A stretch of DNA of 28,881 nucleotides from Anaerolinea sp. (GTDB taxonomy: Bacteria; Chloroflexota; Anaerolineae; Anaerolineales; Anaerolineaceae), in assembly GCA_029975965.1 (NCBI GenBank), contig JARKOV010000077.1, forward strand, positions 1-28,881, written 5' to 3'. Below, piece by piece: positions 14,219 through 21,861 of the stretch (position 1 is its first letter; every line of letters begins with the position of its first letter). The translations under genes and the position numbers were made by a program. The notes under the pieces are model-generated. The model searched no databases, had not been told where the DNA came from, and was given only the letters and a program-made list of their open reading frames with translations.

Positions 14219-15202
14219 ATGCACCATTTGCGTCACGACAAGATGTATGGCGATATCAAGTTGTACACCGGCACCGCGTCGCCAGAGCTCACCGCGAAAG
14301 TCGCGGAATACCTCGGCGTTTCCGTTTGCGGTCGAGATGTCGTATCCTTCCCCAACGAAAACATCTTCGTCAAACTGCACAGCAGCGTCCGCGGGCAAGA
14401 TTGCTACGTGATCCAGACCACCTCCGCGCCGGTGCACCGCAACCTGATGGAGCTGCTGATCATGTTGCAGACCCTCCGCCTGGACTCGGCGGCGCGGATC
14501 ACCGCGGTGATCCCTTACCTGTGCTATGCCCGCTCCGATAAAAAGGACCAACCCCGGGTGCCGATCACTGCCCGCTTGATCGCTGACATGATCGAGGTGG
14601 CGGGCGCCGATCGCTATATCACCCTCGATTTGCACGCCGGGCAAATTCAGGGCTTTTTCACCATCCCCGGCGACGTGCTGACTGCGTTTCATATCTTGCT
14701 GGACTACTTGAATTCGATCAAACACCGCATGCATTCGCCTGTGGTGGTGACAGCCGACCTGGGCTTTGCCAAGAAGGGGCGCAACTTCGCGGCGGGCATC
14801 AACGCGCCGATGGCTTTCATTGAAAAGCGCCGCATTGCCAACGATGCCAAGGCCGAGGCGTTGACCATCATTGGGGATGTGCGCGATCGAGACTGCGTGC
14901 TGGTGGACGACGAGATCGACACCGGTGGGACGATGGTCCAGGCGGTGAACCTGCTCAAGGACTACGGCGCGCGAAACGTCTTTATGGTTTTCGTGCACCC
15001 GGTATTTTCGGCCAATGCGGTCGCGCGGTTGTCGGCGCTGCCGGTTACCGAGTACATCACCACCGATTCGATCACCCTCACCCCGGAACGGCGCGCTCCT
15101 TTTGGGGATCGCCTCAAAACGCTCTCGGTGGCGCCCCTTTTAGGCGAGGTGATCCTGCGCGCCAACCAGGGTCGCAGCGTCGGCGAGATGTTCAACGAAT
15201 AG
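14219..15202 (+). CDS. prs: Ribose-phosphate pyrophosphokinase (PRPP synthetase)
   Basis: The protein has 327 residues. It makes PRPP from ribose 5-phosphate and ATP for nucleotide, His and Trp synthesis. The N-terminal domain starts IKLYTGTASPELTAKVAEYL. VVSFPNENIFVKLHSSVRGQ matches the conserved opening strand. ARSDKKDQPRVPITARLIAD is the flexible catalytic loop region. LDLHAGQIQGFF is the family signature, and VLVDDEIDTGGTM is the PRPP-binding motif. ATG 14219 is chosen because GGGAG lies 8 nt before it; ATG 14204 and ATG 14243 are in-frame alternatives. Compared with typical enzymes the inter-domain segment (LDYLNSIKHRMHS) is slightly different, but all key motifs are present. Confidence 0.92.
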   Translation: MHHLRHDKMYGDIKLYTGTASPELTAKVAEYLGVSVCGRDVVSFPNENIFVKLHSSVRGQDCYVIQTTSAPVHRNLMELLIMLQTLRLDSAARITAVIPYLCYARSDKKDQPRVPITARLIADMIEVAGADRYITLDLHAGQIQGFFTIPGDVLTAFHILLDYLNSIKHRMHSPVVVTADLGFAKKGRNFAAGINAPMAFIEKRRIANDAKAEALTIIGDVRDRDCVLVDDEIDTGGTMVQAVNLLKDYGARNVFMVFVHPVFSANAVARLSALPVTEYITTDSITLTPERRAPFGDRLKTLSVAPLLGEVILRANQGRSVGEMFNE

Positions 15203-15234
15203 CATCTTGGCTGTCCCATTAAACGGCTGTAGCG

Positions 15235-16071
15235 ATGCCTGAGCTTCCCGAGGTCGAAACGATTGTTCGCGCATTGCGCGACGGCGGGCGCGGCGGGGCA
15301 GAGGTGGTCGGCCGGCGCATCCAACAGGCGCTGGTATTGTGGGAACGCAGCCTGGCTATTCCTGCCTTAGCCGAGTTTCAAGTGCGAATGGCCGGGCAGG
15401 CAATCGAAGGAATTAGCCGGCGGGCCAAATTTATCGTGCTCCGGCTGGAGCGGGATGTCCTTTTACTGCATCTGCGCATGAGCGGCGACTTGCGTGTCGA
15501 GATGAATGCGCTCCCCCTGTTGACCCATGATCGCATTGCCCTGGTCTTTGAAGATGGCCTGCGCCTTGTTTTCAACGACCCGCGTAAGTTCGGGAGGGTT
15601 TGGCTCGTTGAGCGGGTCGATGAGGTGTTGGGCAACCTGGGCCCCGAGCCGCTGGATGAGCGGTTCACCGCCGACGACCTCTACGCCAGGCTTCAAACGA
15701 CCAAACGCCAGATCAAGCCGCTGCTTCTCGACCAAACCTTCCTTGCTGGGATGGGAAATATCTACACGGACGAAGCCTTGCACCTGGCGGGCATTCACCC
15801 GCTGGTCCGGTCTGATTCGCTCTCAAAATACCAGGCTGAGCGCCTGTGGGTGGCTATCCGGGCGGTGCTGCTGGAAGGCATTCGGCGCAACGGCGCGAGC
15901 ATCGATTGGGTGTACCGCGGCGGCGAGTTCCAGAATGAATTCAGAGTTTACCAGCGAACCGGTCTGCCATGCCCGGTTTGCGGGACGGCGGTTGAGCGAC
16001 TGATCATTGGGCAGCGGGGAACGCACATCTGCCCGCGCTGCCAGCCCCTTGGTGTTAACCACGCCGCCTGA
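15235..16071 (+). CDS. mutM: Formamidopyrimidine-DNA glycosylase (Fpg/MutM)
   Basis: The protein has 278 residues. It excises 8-oxoguanine and ring-opened purines and nicks the abasic site. MPELPEVETIVRAL supplies the catalytic Pro2 and Glu3, which requires exactly this start. RRAKFIVLRL has the conserved lysine. FNDPRKFGRVWLV and FLAGMGNIYTDEAL bind DNA. The C-terminal zinc finger is CPVCGTAVERLIIGQRGTHI followed by CPRCQ, with the intercalating Arg in the loop. The gene is 32 nt behind prs and has no obvious ribosome site, so coupling is possible. Confidence 0.95.
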   Translation: MPELPEVETIVRALRDGGRGGAEVVGRRIQQALVLWERSLAIPALAEFQVRMAGQAIEGISRRAKFIVLRLERDVLLLHLRMSGDLRVEMNALPLLTHDRIALVFEDGLRLVFNDPRKFGRVWLVERVDEVLGNLGPEPLDERFTADDLYARLQTTKRQIKPLLLDQTFLAGMGNIYTDEALHLAGIHPLVRSDSLSKYQAERLWVAIRAVLLEGIRRNGASIDWVYRGGEFQNEFRVYQRTGLPCPVCGTAVERLIIGQRGTHICPRCQPLGVNHAA

Positions 16072-16168
16072 GGTCATTCTAAGGATTGTGTATTCTATCG
16101 GTTCCTGCTCAGCGAGGGTAGTTTCGCTGTTGCCCTGAGTAATATTTCAGTTATCCGGTTGCGCGTTG

Positions 16169-16177
16169 TGCTATAAT
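16169..16177 (+). promoter_or_regulatory. Extended -10 promoter of the membrane-anchored unknown
   Basis: TGC-TATAAT within TGTGCTATAAT is an extended consensus -10, 43 nt before the ATG at 16221. No good -35 is seen. Confidence 0.6.
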
Positions 16178-16220
16178 CATTTTTATAGTTCAGGAAATCG
16201 GGGACTTGAGGGGTGACGAT

Positions 16221-16991
16221 ATGACCGCAACTGCTGCGCCTTCCGCTTCGCTTCTGGTGATCATCGCGATCGTTTGCCTGACCATCGGCTACGTTTTTGG
16301 CTGGGTCATCTCATCCTCTCAACGCGCCCGGCAGGAAAAGAAAGAAGCATCTGATGAGCCGACCGCGGCACCTGCTGAGCCGGCTGTTGTTCAGCCAGAG
16401 CCTGTCGTGGAAAAAATTGTCGCCGACCGGACGGCGTGGTTAAGGCTGACCCGCACCTCTGCTCCAGATAGCCTGGTCGTTGAGGCGAGAGGAAAGGCGT
16501 ATCAATCGCCATCGGAGCTATCGCTGGAAGACCGGCAAGAAATCGAGAGCGCTTTGCGGGCGACTGCCGATTGGATGGGATTGGCTTATCACCTGGGCGA
16601 ACCTGCTCCTGTTGCCGAAGTGCACCTTTCGCGCGACGCGGCCCCCATCCCGGTTGTCAGTGCTGAATCGCCTGGTCCGGCGGTTGTAATCTCAGGCATG
16701 ACCAACGCCCTCGCCGATGCACTCCAGCCGACGGTGAAAAAAGAAGCGCCGAAGAGCATCGTCGAGCAGATCGATGTCATCTTCCAGGGGTTGCTGGTCG
16801 GCACACCCTACGAGGACCAGAAGGTTTATATTGCCGAGGACCCTAAACGGGGAGTGATCGTCAGGGTGGGCAACCAGATTTATGAAGGCGTCGGAGCGGT
16901 TCCGGAGGGGGAGGTCAAAAAGCTTTTGCGCCGCGCAGTGGCGGAGTGGGAACGACAGCAAGAGCAAAAAACGAGGCGCGTCACCACGTAA
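16221..16991 (+). CDS. Membrane-anchored protein of unknown function
   Basis: The protein has 256 residues from ATG 16221, with GAGGGG 7 nt upstream; the TTG at 16206 is rejected because it overlaps that ribosome site. One N-terminal membrane helix (about residues 9-31, SLLVIIAIVCLTIGYVFGWV) is followed by a Glu/Lys patch and a Pro-Ala-Glu linker to about residue 65. A first soluble segment (about 66-150) contains DRQEIESALRATADWMGL. A C-terminal part (about 175-245) reads SIVEQIDVIFQGLLVGTPYE, GVIVRVGNQIYEGVGAVPEG and then a charged helix. I do not recognise the family. Anchoring at the inner face is likely from the basic residues after the helix. It is followed by an exported protein gene but with its own promoter. 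Confidence 0.8.
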   Translation: MTATAAPSASLLVIIAIVCLTIGYVFGWVISSSQRARQEKKEASDEPTAAPAEPAVVQPEPVVEKIVADRTAWLRLTRTSAPDSLVVEARGKAYQSPSELSLEDRQEIESALRATADWMGLAYHLGEPAPVAEVHLSRDAAPIPVVSAESPGPAVVISGMTNALADALQPTVKKEAPKSIVEQIDVIFQGLLVGTPYEDQKVYIAEDPKRGVIVRVGNQIYEGVGAVPEGEVKKLLRRAVAEWERQQEQKTRRVTT

Positions 16992-17070
16992 GGTGGGAAG
17001 ACCATAAAAAGATCTCCCCAGCCAGTAGAGGGGGGCTACCGGCAGGAGAGACATGCATACTATAACATAG

Positions 17071-17087
17071 TTGCAGTTTCATTGCAA
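17071..17087. promoter_or_regulatory. Possible second Nur-like site, TTGCAG-N5-TTGCAA
   Basis: A 17-nt inverted repeat lies about 57 bp upstream of the -35 of the exported-protein gene. It has the half-sites of the fur-cbi operator but a 5-nt spacer. Chance occurrence is possible. Confidence 0.25.
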
Positions 17088-17143
17088 TGGTTGAAATCTT
17101 AAAAAATTCGACCAATTTCCGCCAATTCGTGTATCAAACGTTC

Positions 17144-17172
17144 TTGTCATCCGAGCGAGGTTGTGACATAAT
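17144..17172 (+). promoter_or_regulatory. Promoter giving an apparently leaderless transcript
   Basis: TTGTCA (17144-17149) and CATAAT (17167-17172) are 17 bp apart, with TG one base before the -10. The ATG at 17179 lies 6 nt after the -10, at the expected transcription start, and no Shine-Dalgarno sequence can fit. Confidence 0.65.
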
Positions 17173-17178
17173 AAGCAA

Positions 17179-18141
17179 ATGAGCAGCCGGTTGCGCTTCA
17201 CGATAATCCTCGCGGTGGCATGGATGCTGGTCAGCGTCTCTGCCCGGCCGGCACCGCAATCGACCGGTGGGGGTGGAATCATCTCCGAGCGGACCGGGCA
17301 GTCTGTCACCGGCGAATTCCTCGAGTTCTACGAACAGGCAGAAAATCCTGAGGTCTTGTTTGGCGATCCTATCTCTGATGTGATCGAAGACCCCATCCGA
17401 CCGGGAATAAAACTGCAATACTTCCTGCGCGCACGGATGGAGCTGGATCCAGATCAACCGGAAGGTGAGCGAGTCTCGCTGACCAACCTGGGTAAGCTGC
17501 TGTATGACGAAACCACGCGCGGAGAACCGGTGGATTTAGCCTATTCCCCCGGGGTATGCCGGGTGATGGGCAGTCAGAACATCGCTGTCTGCTATGAATT
17601 TTTGCGATTTTACGACCAATACGATGGCGAATTTTACTTTGGCGATCCGATCTCGTCGCTTGAAAAATTATCGACCGGTCGCCTGGTGCAATATTTCGAG
17701 CGAGCGCGCCTGGAATGGTGGCCTGAAAACCCCCTCAATGCGCGGGTGGTGCTGACCAATCTCGGCTATATCTATCAAGGCAAGGTGCGGCAATCCCCAA
17801 CCGATCCACCCACGACCGGCCCGAAGCCGTTCAAGGTGGTTCTGCACGCCTTCCCTGCCCGGCCATTTGTGTCTGCGAACAGCCAGCAGACCATCAGCGT
17901 CATCGTCAACAATCAGAACGGTGACGCCCTGGAGGGAGCCCTGGTCAAGCTGGTCGTCCACACGCCGGACGGTCAAAACATCAGCCACCGCCTGCCCGAG
18001 ACCAACTCGCAAGGTCTTTCTCAGACCGCCCTGGCGGTCGGGCCTTACAAGCCGGGCCAGATGATCACCATCGACGTATCGGTGGAGGTCCAGAACGGTG
18101 GTCAGGCGACGACGACCACCTATTTCCGCATCTGGTGGTAG
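17179..18141 (+). CDS. Exported protein with two FGDPIS/QYF repeats and an Ig-like domain
   Basis: The protein has 320 residues. The N-terminus MSSRLRFTIILAVAWMLVSV, then SARPAP, is a signal peptide with no lipobox Cys. Two homologous units follow. The first (about 40-115) has EFLEFYEQAENPEVLFGDPI, then KLQYFLRARMELDP and LTNLGKLLYDE. The second (about 130-205) has YEFLRFYDQYDGEFYFGDPI, then LVQYFERARLEWWP and LTNLGYIYQ. The C-terminus (about 215-320) looks like a bacterial Ig-like fold: TISVIVNNQNGDALEGALVK, then a Gly/Thr-rich end. Repeats of this kind occur in exported proteins of Chloroflexota; the function is unknown but a surface or binding role is plausible. Its promoter lies directly against the start codon. 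Confidence 0.82.
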   Translation: MSSRLRFTIILAVAWMLVSVSARPAPQSTGGGGIISERTGQSVTGEFLEFYEQAENPEVLFGDPISDVIEDPIRPGIKLQYFLRARMELDPDQPEGERVSLTNLGKLLYDETTRGEPVDLAYSPGVCRVMGSQNIAVCYEFLRFYDQYDGEFYFGDPISSLEKLSTGRLVQYFERARLEWWPENPLNARVVLTNLGYIYQGKVRQSPTDPPTTGPKPFKVVLHAFPARPFVSANSQQTISVIVNNQNGDALEGALVKLVVHTPDGQNISHRLPETNSQGLSQTALAVGPYKPGQMITIDVSVEVQNGGQATTTTYFRIWW

Positions 18142-18187
18142 TTGTAGAACGCAGAGAGGCTTTTGACGTTACATTACGGGAAGATCA

Positions 18188-18215
18188 GTAGGGGCGGTTC
18201 GCGTACCGCCCCTAC
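18188..18215. terminator. GC-rich hairpin after the exported-protein gene
   Basis: GTAGGGGCGGT (18188-18198) pairs perfectly with ACCGCCCCTAC (18205-18215), followed by TCATTTT. It may end the upstream transcript. The GTAGGGGC...GCCCCTAC type is also common as a dispersed palindrome, so it may be a repeat recruited as a terminator. Confidence 0.55.
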
Positions 18216-18248
18216 TCATTTTAGGGATAAACCTGGTTAGAATGCCTG

Positions 18249-18257
18249 TGCTATAAT
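18249..18257 (+). promoter_or_regulatory. Extended -10 promoter of ftsK
   Basis: TGC-TATAAT within TGTGCTATAAT, the same 10-mer as at 16168-16177. The TTG start of ftsK lies 18 nt downstream of the -10, with TAGGAG between. Confidence 0.6.
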
Positions 18258-18275
18258 AACGTAGGAGAAAACCGA

Positions 18276-20720
18276 TTGGCCAAACCGAAACGTCCCGTTT
18301 TGAGGCAGGCGTCACCCTCCGCCCGAAAAAGCTCGCGCGGTGGCGCAGCATCTCGCAAGCCCGCCTCGAGAGGGCGCTCCTCGACAGGGCGAAGCCACTC
18401 GACCAGCCGGGCAGGCGGTTCCGACCCTGCGGCGCCTTCATTGGCGGTGTGGTGGAGCCGATTATCAGGCGAACGCAAGCTGGATATCCTCGGCGTGTTC
18501 CTGGCGTTGGTCGGTTTTCTTTCCATTCTCAGCCTCTTGTCGAAAGAAAATGGCCTGCTCACCCGCTGGTGGGTGACTGCGATGCGCCTGGCAGGTGGGG
18601 ACGGAGCCTGGATCCTGCCGGCGGTTTTATTGGGATTGGGCGTCTGGCTTGTGCTGAGGAAGATCGAGCGCATTCCCGCGCCGTCTGGAGAACGGATTGC
18701 CGGTTTGCTCTTGCTTTATACCAACATTCTGACCGGCATCCACCTGATCGCGGGGGGTGGCTGGGAACGGGCGGTGGCCGGTGAAGGCGGAGGGCACGTA
18801 GGCGCATTTTTTGAGCGCTTGCTGGTATCTGGTCTGGGCGTCGGCGGCGCATGGGTGGTTATCGCTGCCTGGTTGTTGATTGCCATCATTCTCTCGTTGG
18901 ATATCTCCTTCAACGACCTGATTAAAGCCGCCGGCGGGTTGGTCATGGCCATCCGCGACCGCGCGCAGGCCGAACGAGAATTGGTCGACAGCCGGCGCAT
19001 CCCACCGCCTGCCGTGCGGGTGATCCGGGACGACCCTGACGTGGACGCCGAGCCGCAAGAGCTCCCTGCGGATTTCATCCCCTTCCAGCAAGAAAAGCAG
19101 CCTGGAACACGAAATGCTCCTCGCCGGAGCACCGATCCGTTGCGGGGTAGTGCCGATCGCTCTCCAGCCGAGGGACGCCACGCCGCGCGGCAGGCTCACC
19201 CGTCGACTCCGGTCGAACAGCACCCTCCCGTTGCCATGGGTCCTGCCTGGGTGTTGCCCAGGGTGGATGAAATGCTCGATCCTCCCACCGAGGAAGCTGT
19301 GAAGACCAACGTGGAACAGGAGCGCGCCCATTTGATCGAGGAGACGCTGGCTTCTTTTGGCGCGCCGGCCCACGTGGTGGATATCTCGCGGGGTCCAACC
19401 GTCACCCAATTTGGAGTGGAGCCTGATTTTATCGAGTCGCGCTCCGGGCGGATGCGGGTGCGGGTGAGCAAGATCGTGTCATTGGCCGATGACCTGGCCC
19501 TGGCGCTGGCAGCACCGCGAATCCGCATCCAGGCGCCGGTGCCCGGGCGCAGTTATGTGGGCATCGAGGTGCCCAACGTCGAAATCAGCCGGGTGAAATT
19601 GCGCGAGGTGATGGAGAGCGAGCAATTCCAGAAACTGCGCTCACCCTTGCGGATTGCGATTGGGAAAGATGTGGCGGGTAAATCGGTATCTTATGATTTG
19701 ACCGCGATGCCTCACCTGCTCATCGCCGGAACGACCGGCTCGGGAAAATCGGTGTGCGTCAACTCGCTGTTAACCTGTATGTTGATGCACAACACGCCCA
19801 ACGATCTGCGCATGATCCTGGTGGACCCCAAACGGGTGGAATTGACCGGCTACAATGGCATTCCGCATCTGTTAGCGCCGGTGGTGGTGGAAGCAGAGCG
19901 AGTGGTCGGCGCGCTGCAGTGGGTGCAACGCGAGATGGATGCCCGTTACCACCGTTTCTCCCAGGTGGGGGCCAGGAATATCGCCGAATACAACAAGAAA
20001 AATTCGCCCACCTTGCCTTATTTGCTCGTCCTGGTGGATGAGCTGGCCGACTTGATGATGTTAGCGCCCGACGAGACCGAGCGGGCGCTGACCCGCCTGG
20101 CACAGCTCGCGCGAGCCACCGGAATTCACCTCGTGCTGGCCACCCAGCGCCCCTCGGTTGACGTGGTGACAGGGTTGATCAAGGCCAATTTCCCGGCGCG
20201 GGTGGCGTTCGCGGTCGCATCTGGAGTCGACAGCCGGGTCATCCTGGACCAACCGGGGGCTGAGCGGCTGCTGGGGCGCGGCGACATGCTTTTCCAGGCG
20301 CCAGATTCGGCTGCGCCGGTGCGCCTGCAGGGTGTGCACGTCTCAGACACCGAGATCCAGCGCCTGGTCGATTATTGGAAAATTCAGGACTACAACCTTC
20401 GCCTGGCGCGCCAGGCGCAAACAGTGGACGGCACAGCCGAGGCGGTCAATATGGACCTGCCACTCAGCACCCCGCTGACCCAGGCGCCGCTATTCGACGA
20501 AGAGCTGGGGGGCAAGAGCGGCGATCCCCTGATGGGGGACGCGGTTGACCTGGTGCGGCAGGAGGGTAGGGCATCCATATCGATGCTCCAGCGCAAGCTG
20601 CGCATCGGTTATACCCGCGCGGCTCGATTGATCGACGCGATGGAGGATGCGGGAATTGTTGGACCAGCACAGGCCACCACCCAGGTGCGAGAGATCCTCG
20701 ATTACGGCGAAGAAGACTGA
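18276..20720 (+). CDS. ftsK: DNA translocase FtsK/SpoIIIE
   Basis: The protein has 814 residues and starts at TTG with TAGGAG 8 nt before. The first 60 residues are rich in Arg, Ser, Ala and Pro. About four membrane helices lie between residues 70 and 215 and anchor it at the division site. A linker to about 330 is followed by the motor: GTTGSGKSVCVNSLLTCM is Walker A, near 487; ILVDPKRVELTGYNGIPHLL follows; LLVLVDELADLMMLAPDETE is Walker B; and HLVLATQRPSVDVVTGLIKA is the FtsK signature. The C-terminal gamma winged helix (VRQEGRASISMLQRKLRIGY, then TRAARLIDAMEDAGIV) reads polar KOPS-type motifs. It pumps chromosomal DNA through the septum for segregation. A strong terminator follows. Confidence 0.96.
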   Translation: MAKPKRPVLRQASPSARKSSRGGAASRKPASRGRSSTGRSHSTSRAGGSDPAAPSLAVWWSRLSGERKLDILGVFLALVGFLSILSLLSKENGLLTRWWVTAMRLAGGDGAWILPAVLLGLGVWLVLRKIERIPAPSGERIAGLLLLYTNILTGIHLIAGGGWERAVAGEGGGHVGAFFERLLVSGLGVGGAWVVIAAWLLIAIILSLDISFNDLIKAAGGLVMAIRDRAQAERELVDSRRIPPPAVRVIRDDPDVDAEPQELPADFIPFQQEKQPGTRNAPRRSTDPLRGSADRSPAEGRHAARQAHPSTPVEQHPPVAMGPAWVLPRVDEMLDPPTEEAVKTNVEQERAHLIEETLASFGAPAHVVDISRGPTVTQFGVEPDFIESRSGRMRVRVSKIVSLADDLALALAAPRIRIQAPVPGRSYVGIEVPNVEISRVKLREVMESEQFQKLRSPLRIAIGKDVAGKSVSYDLTAMPHLLIAGTTGSGKSVCVNSLLTCMLMHNTPNDLRMILVDPKRVELTGYNGIPHLLAPVVVEAERVVGALQWVQREMDARYHRFSQVGARNIAEYNKKNSPTLPYLLVLVDELADLMMLAPDETERALTRLAQLARATGIHLVLATQRPSVDVVTGLIKANFPARVAFAVASGVDSRVILDQPGAERLLGRGDMLFQAPDSAAPVRLQGVHVSDTEIQRLVDYWKIQDYNLRLARQAQTVDGTAEAVNMDLPLSTPLTQAPLFDEELGGKSGDPLMGDAVDLVRQEGRASISMLQRKLRIGYTRAARLIDAMEDAGIVGPAQATTQVREILDYGEED

Positions 20721-20726
20721 GTTGAT

Positions 20727-20771
20727 TAACCCAAAAGAGGCGCAGCTTGAGCCTGCGCCTCTTTTGGGTTA
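20727..20771. terminator. Bidirectional intrinsic terminator between ftsK and the liv operon
   Basis: AACCCAAAAGAGGCGCAG (20728-20745) pairs perfectly with 20753-20770, plus an outer T-A pair, around a 7-nt loop. The stem ends in A- and T-rich segments in both directions, as expected for two convergent genes. Confidence 0.85.
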
Positions 20772-20778
20772 TTAAGGA

Positions 20779-21132
20779 TTAACGAACCATCCTCGACCGG
20801 ACATCTTGCCGGTCGAGGCGAACGAGCAGCCAGAAGGACAGGATAATCCCGGCCAGGCTGGTTATGATGAAGGCAAAATCCGGGACGCCACTGCGAGAAA
20901 ACCCATTACTCCAGAACATCATGATGCGAACGATGACGTTCAGACCTTGCAAGAAAATGCTGAAGGTGAGCGCCAGCGAATACCCGCGCAGGATCCACAC
21001 CCCCAGGGCGATAAACAAGCCGGCGACAACCACCAGCGCGCCAATCCCCGTCAGGAGCGTGGCAGGGGGGTACAGCAGCACGGCGACAATCGGTAGAACG
21101 AAGAAGAAAAGAACCCGTTGAAGCGTCGACAT
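20779..21132 (-). CDS. Small integral membrane protein at the end of the liv operon
   Basis: The protein has 117 residues and is almost entirely hydrophobic. About four helices are visible: VLFFFVLPIVAVLLYPPATL, LLTGIGALVVVAGLFIALGV, SLALTFSIFLQGLNVIVRIM and FIITSLAGIILSFWLLVRL. It ends in a charged tail (DRQDVRSRMVR). I do not recognise the family. The gene begins 15 nt after livF and ends at the ftsK terminator, so it is the last gene of the operon. A role as an accessory of the transporter is an inference from position only. Confidence 0.75.
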   Translation of the reverse strand: MSTLQRVLFFFVLPIVAVLLYPPATLLTGIGALVVVAGLFIALGVWILRGYSLALTFSIFLQGLNVIVRIMMFWSNGFSRSGVPDFAFIITSLAGIILSFWLLVRLDRQDVRSRMVR

Positions 21133-21147
21133 GTGATCTCTCCCCTT

Positions 21148-21861
21148 CTACCCGTGACCGCCGAGGTAAGCCTCGATGACCATAGGATCGTGCAACAATT
21201 CTTGCGCCGGGCCTTCCAAAACGACTTTCCCGGTCTCGAGCACGTAGCCACGGTCGGCAATCGACAGGGCCATCTGGGCATTCTGCTCGACCAGCAAGAT
21301 ACTCGTCCCCTGCGAATTGATATCGCGGATGATCTCGAAGATTTGCTCGACCAGAATCGGCGACAACCCCATCGAAGGCTCGTCGAGCAAGAGCAAATCG
21401 GGGCGCGACATCAAGCCGCGGGCGATGGCGAGCATTTGCTGTTCGCCGCCGGAGAGGGTGCCGCCAAATTGCTTGCGCCGCTCGCGCAGGCGCGGGAAGC
21501 GCTTCAAGACGGATTCCAGGTCGCTCTCGAGTTGCGCCTTGTCATTGTGCAGGTAGGCGCCCATCTCTAAGTTCTCAATGACCGAGAGCGTCGCGAAGAT
21601 CTTACGGCCTTCGGGGACCTGCACGATGCCCTTGCGGACGATGTCTTGCGGTTCGATCAGGGTAATGTCTTCGTCCTTGAAAAACACCTGACCTGAACGA
21701 GCGCGCAGCAGGCCGGAGATGGTGTTCAGCGTGGTTGATTTACCGGCTCCGTTGGCGCCAATCAGGGTGACGATCTCGCCTTTTTCGAGGTGAAAGTTGA
21801 TCCCCTTCAAGGCATGGATCGCGCCATAGAATACGTTGAGGTCCTTCACTTCGAGCATCAT
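21148..21861 (-). CDS. livF: Branched-chain amino acid ABC transporter ATPase LivF
   Basis: The protein has 237 residues. LKGINFHLEKGEIVTLIGANGAGKSTTLNT gives Walker A with lysine intact. The insertion EDITLIEPQDIVRKGIVQVPEGRKIF is the LivF hallmark. FGGTLSGGEQQMLAIARGLM is the signature, LLLLDEPSMGLSP is Walker B, and ILLVEQNAQMALS carries the family's variant switch region. It hydrolyses ATP together with LivG to import branched-chain or other hydrophobic amino acids. Its start overlaps the livG stop by 4 nt (ATGA). Confidence 0.94.
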   Translation of the reverse strand: MMLEVKDLNVFYGAIHALKGINFHLEKGEIVTLIGANGAGKSTTLNTISGLLRARSGQVFFKDEDITLIEPQDIVRKGIVQVPEGRKIFATLSVIENLEMGAYLHNDKAQLESDLESVLKRFPRLRERRKQFGGTLSGGEQQMLAIARGLMSRPDLLLLDEPSMGLSPILVEQIFEIIRDINSQGTSILLVEQNAQMALSIADRGYVLETGKVVLEGPAQELLHDPMVIEAYLGGHG

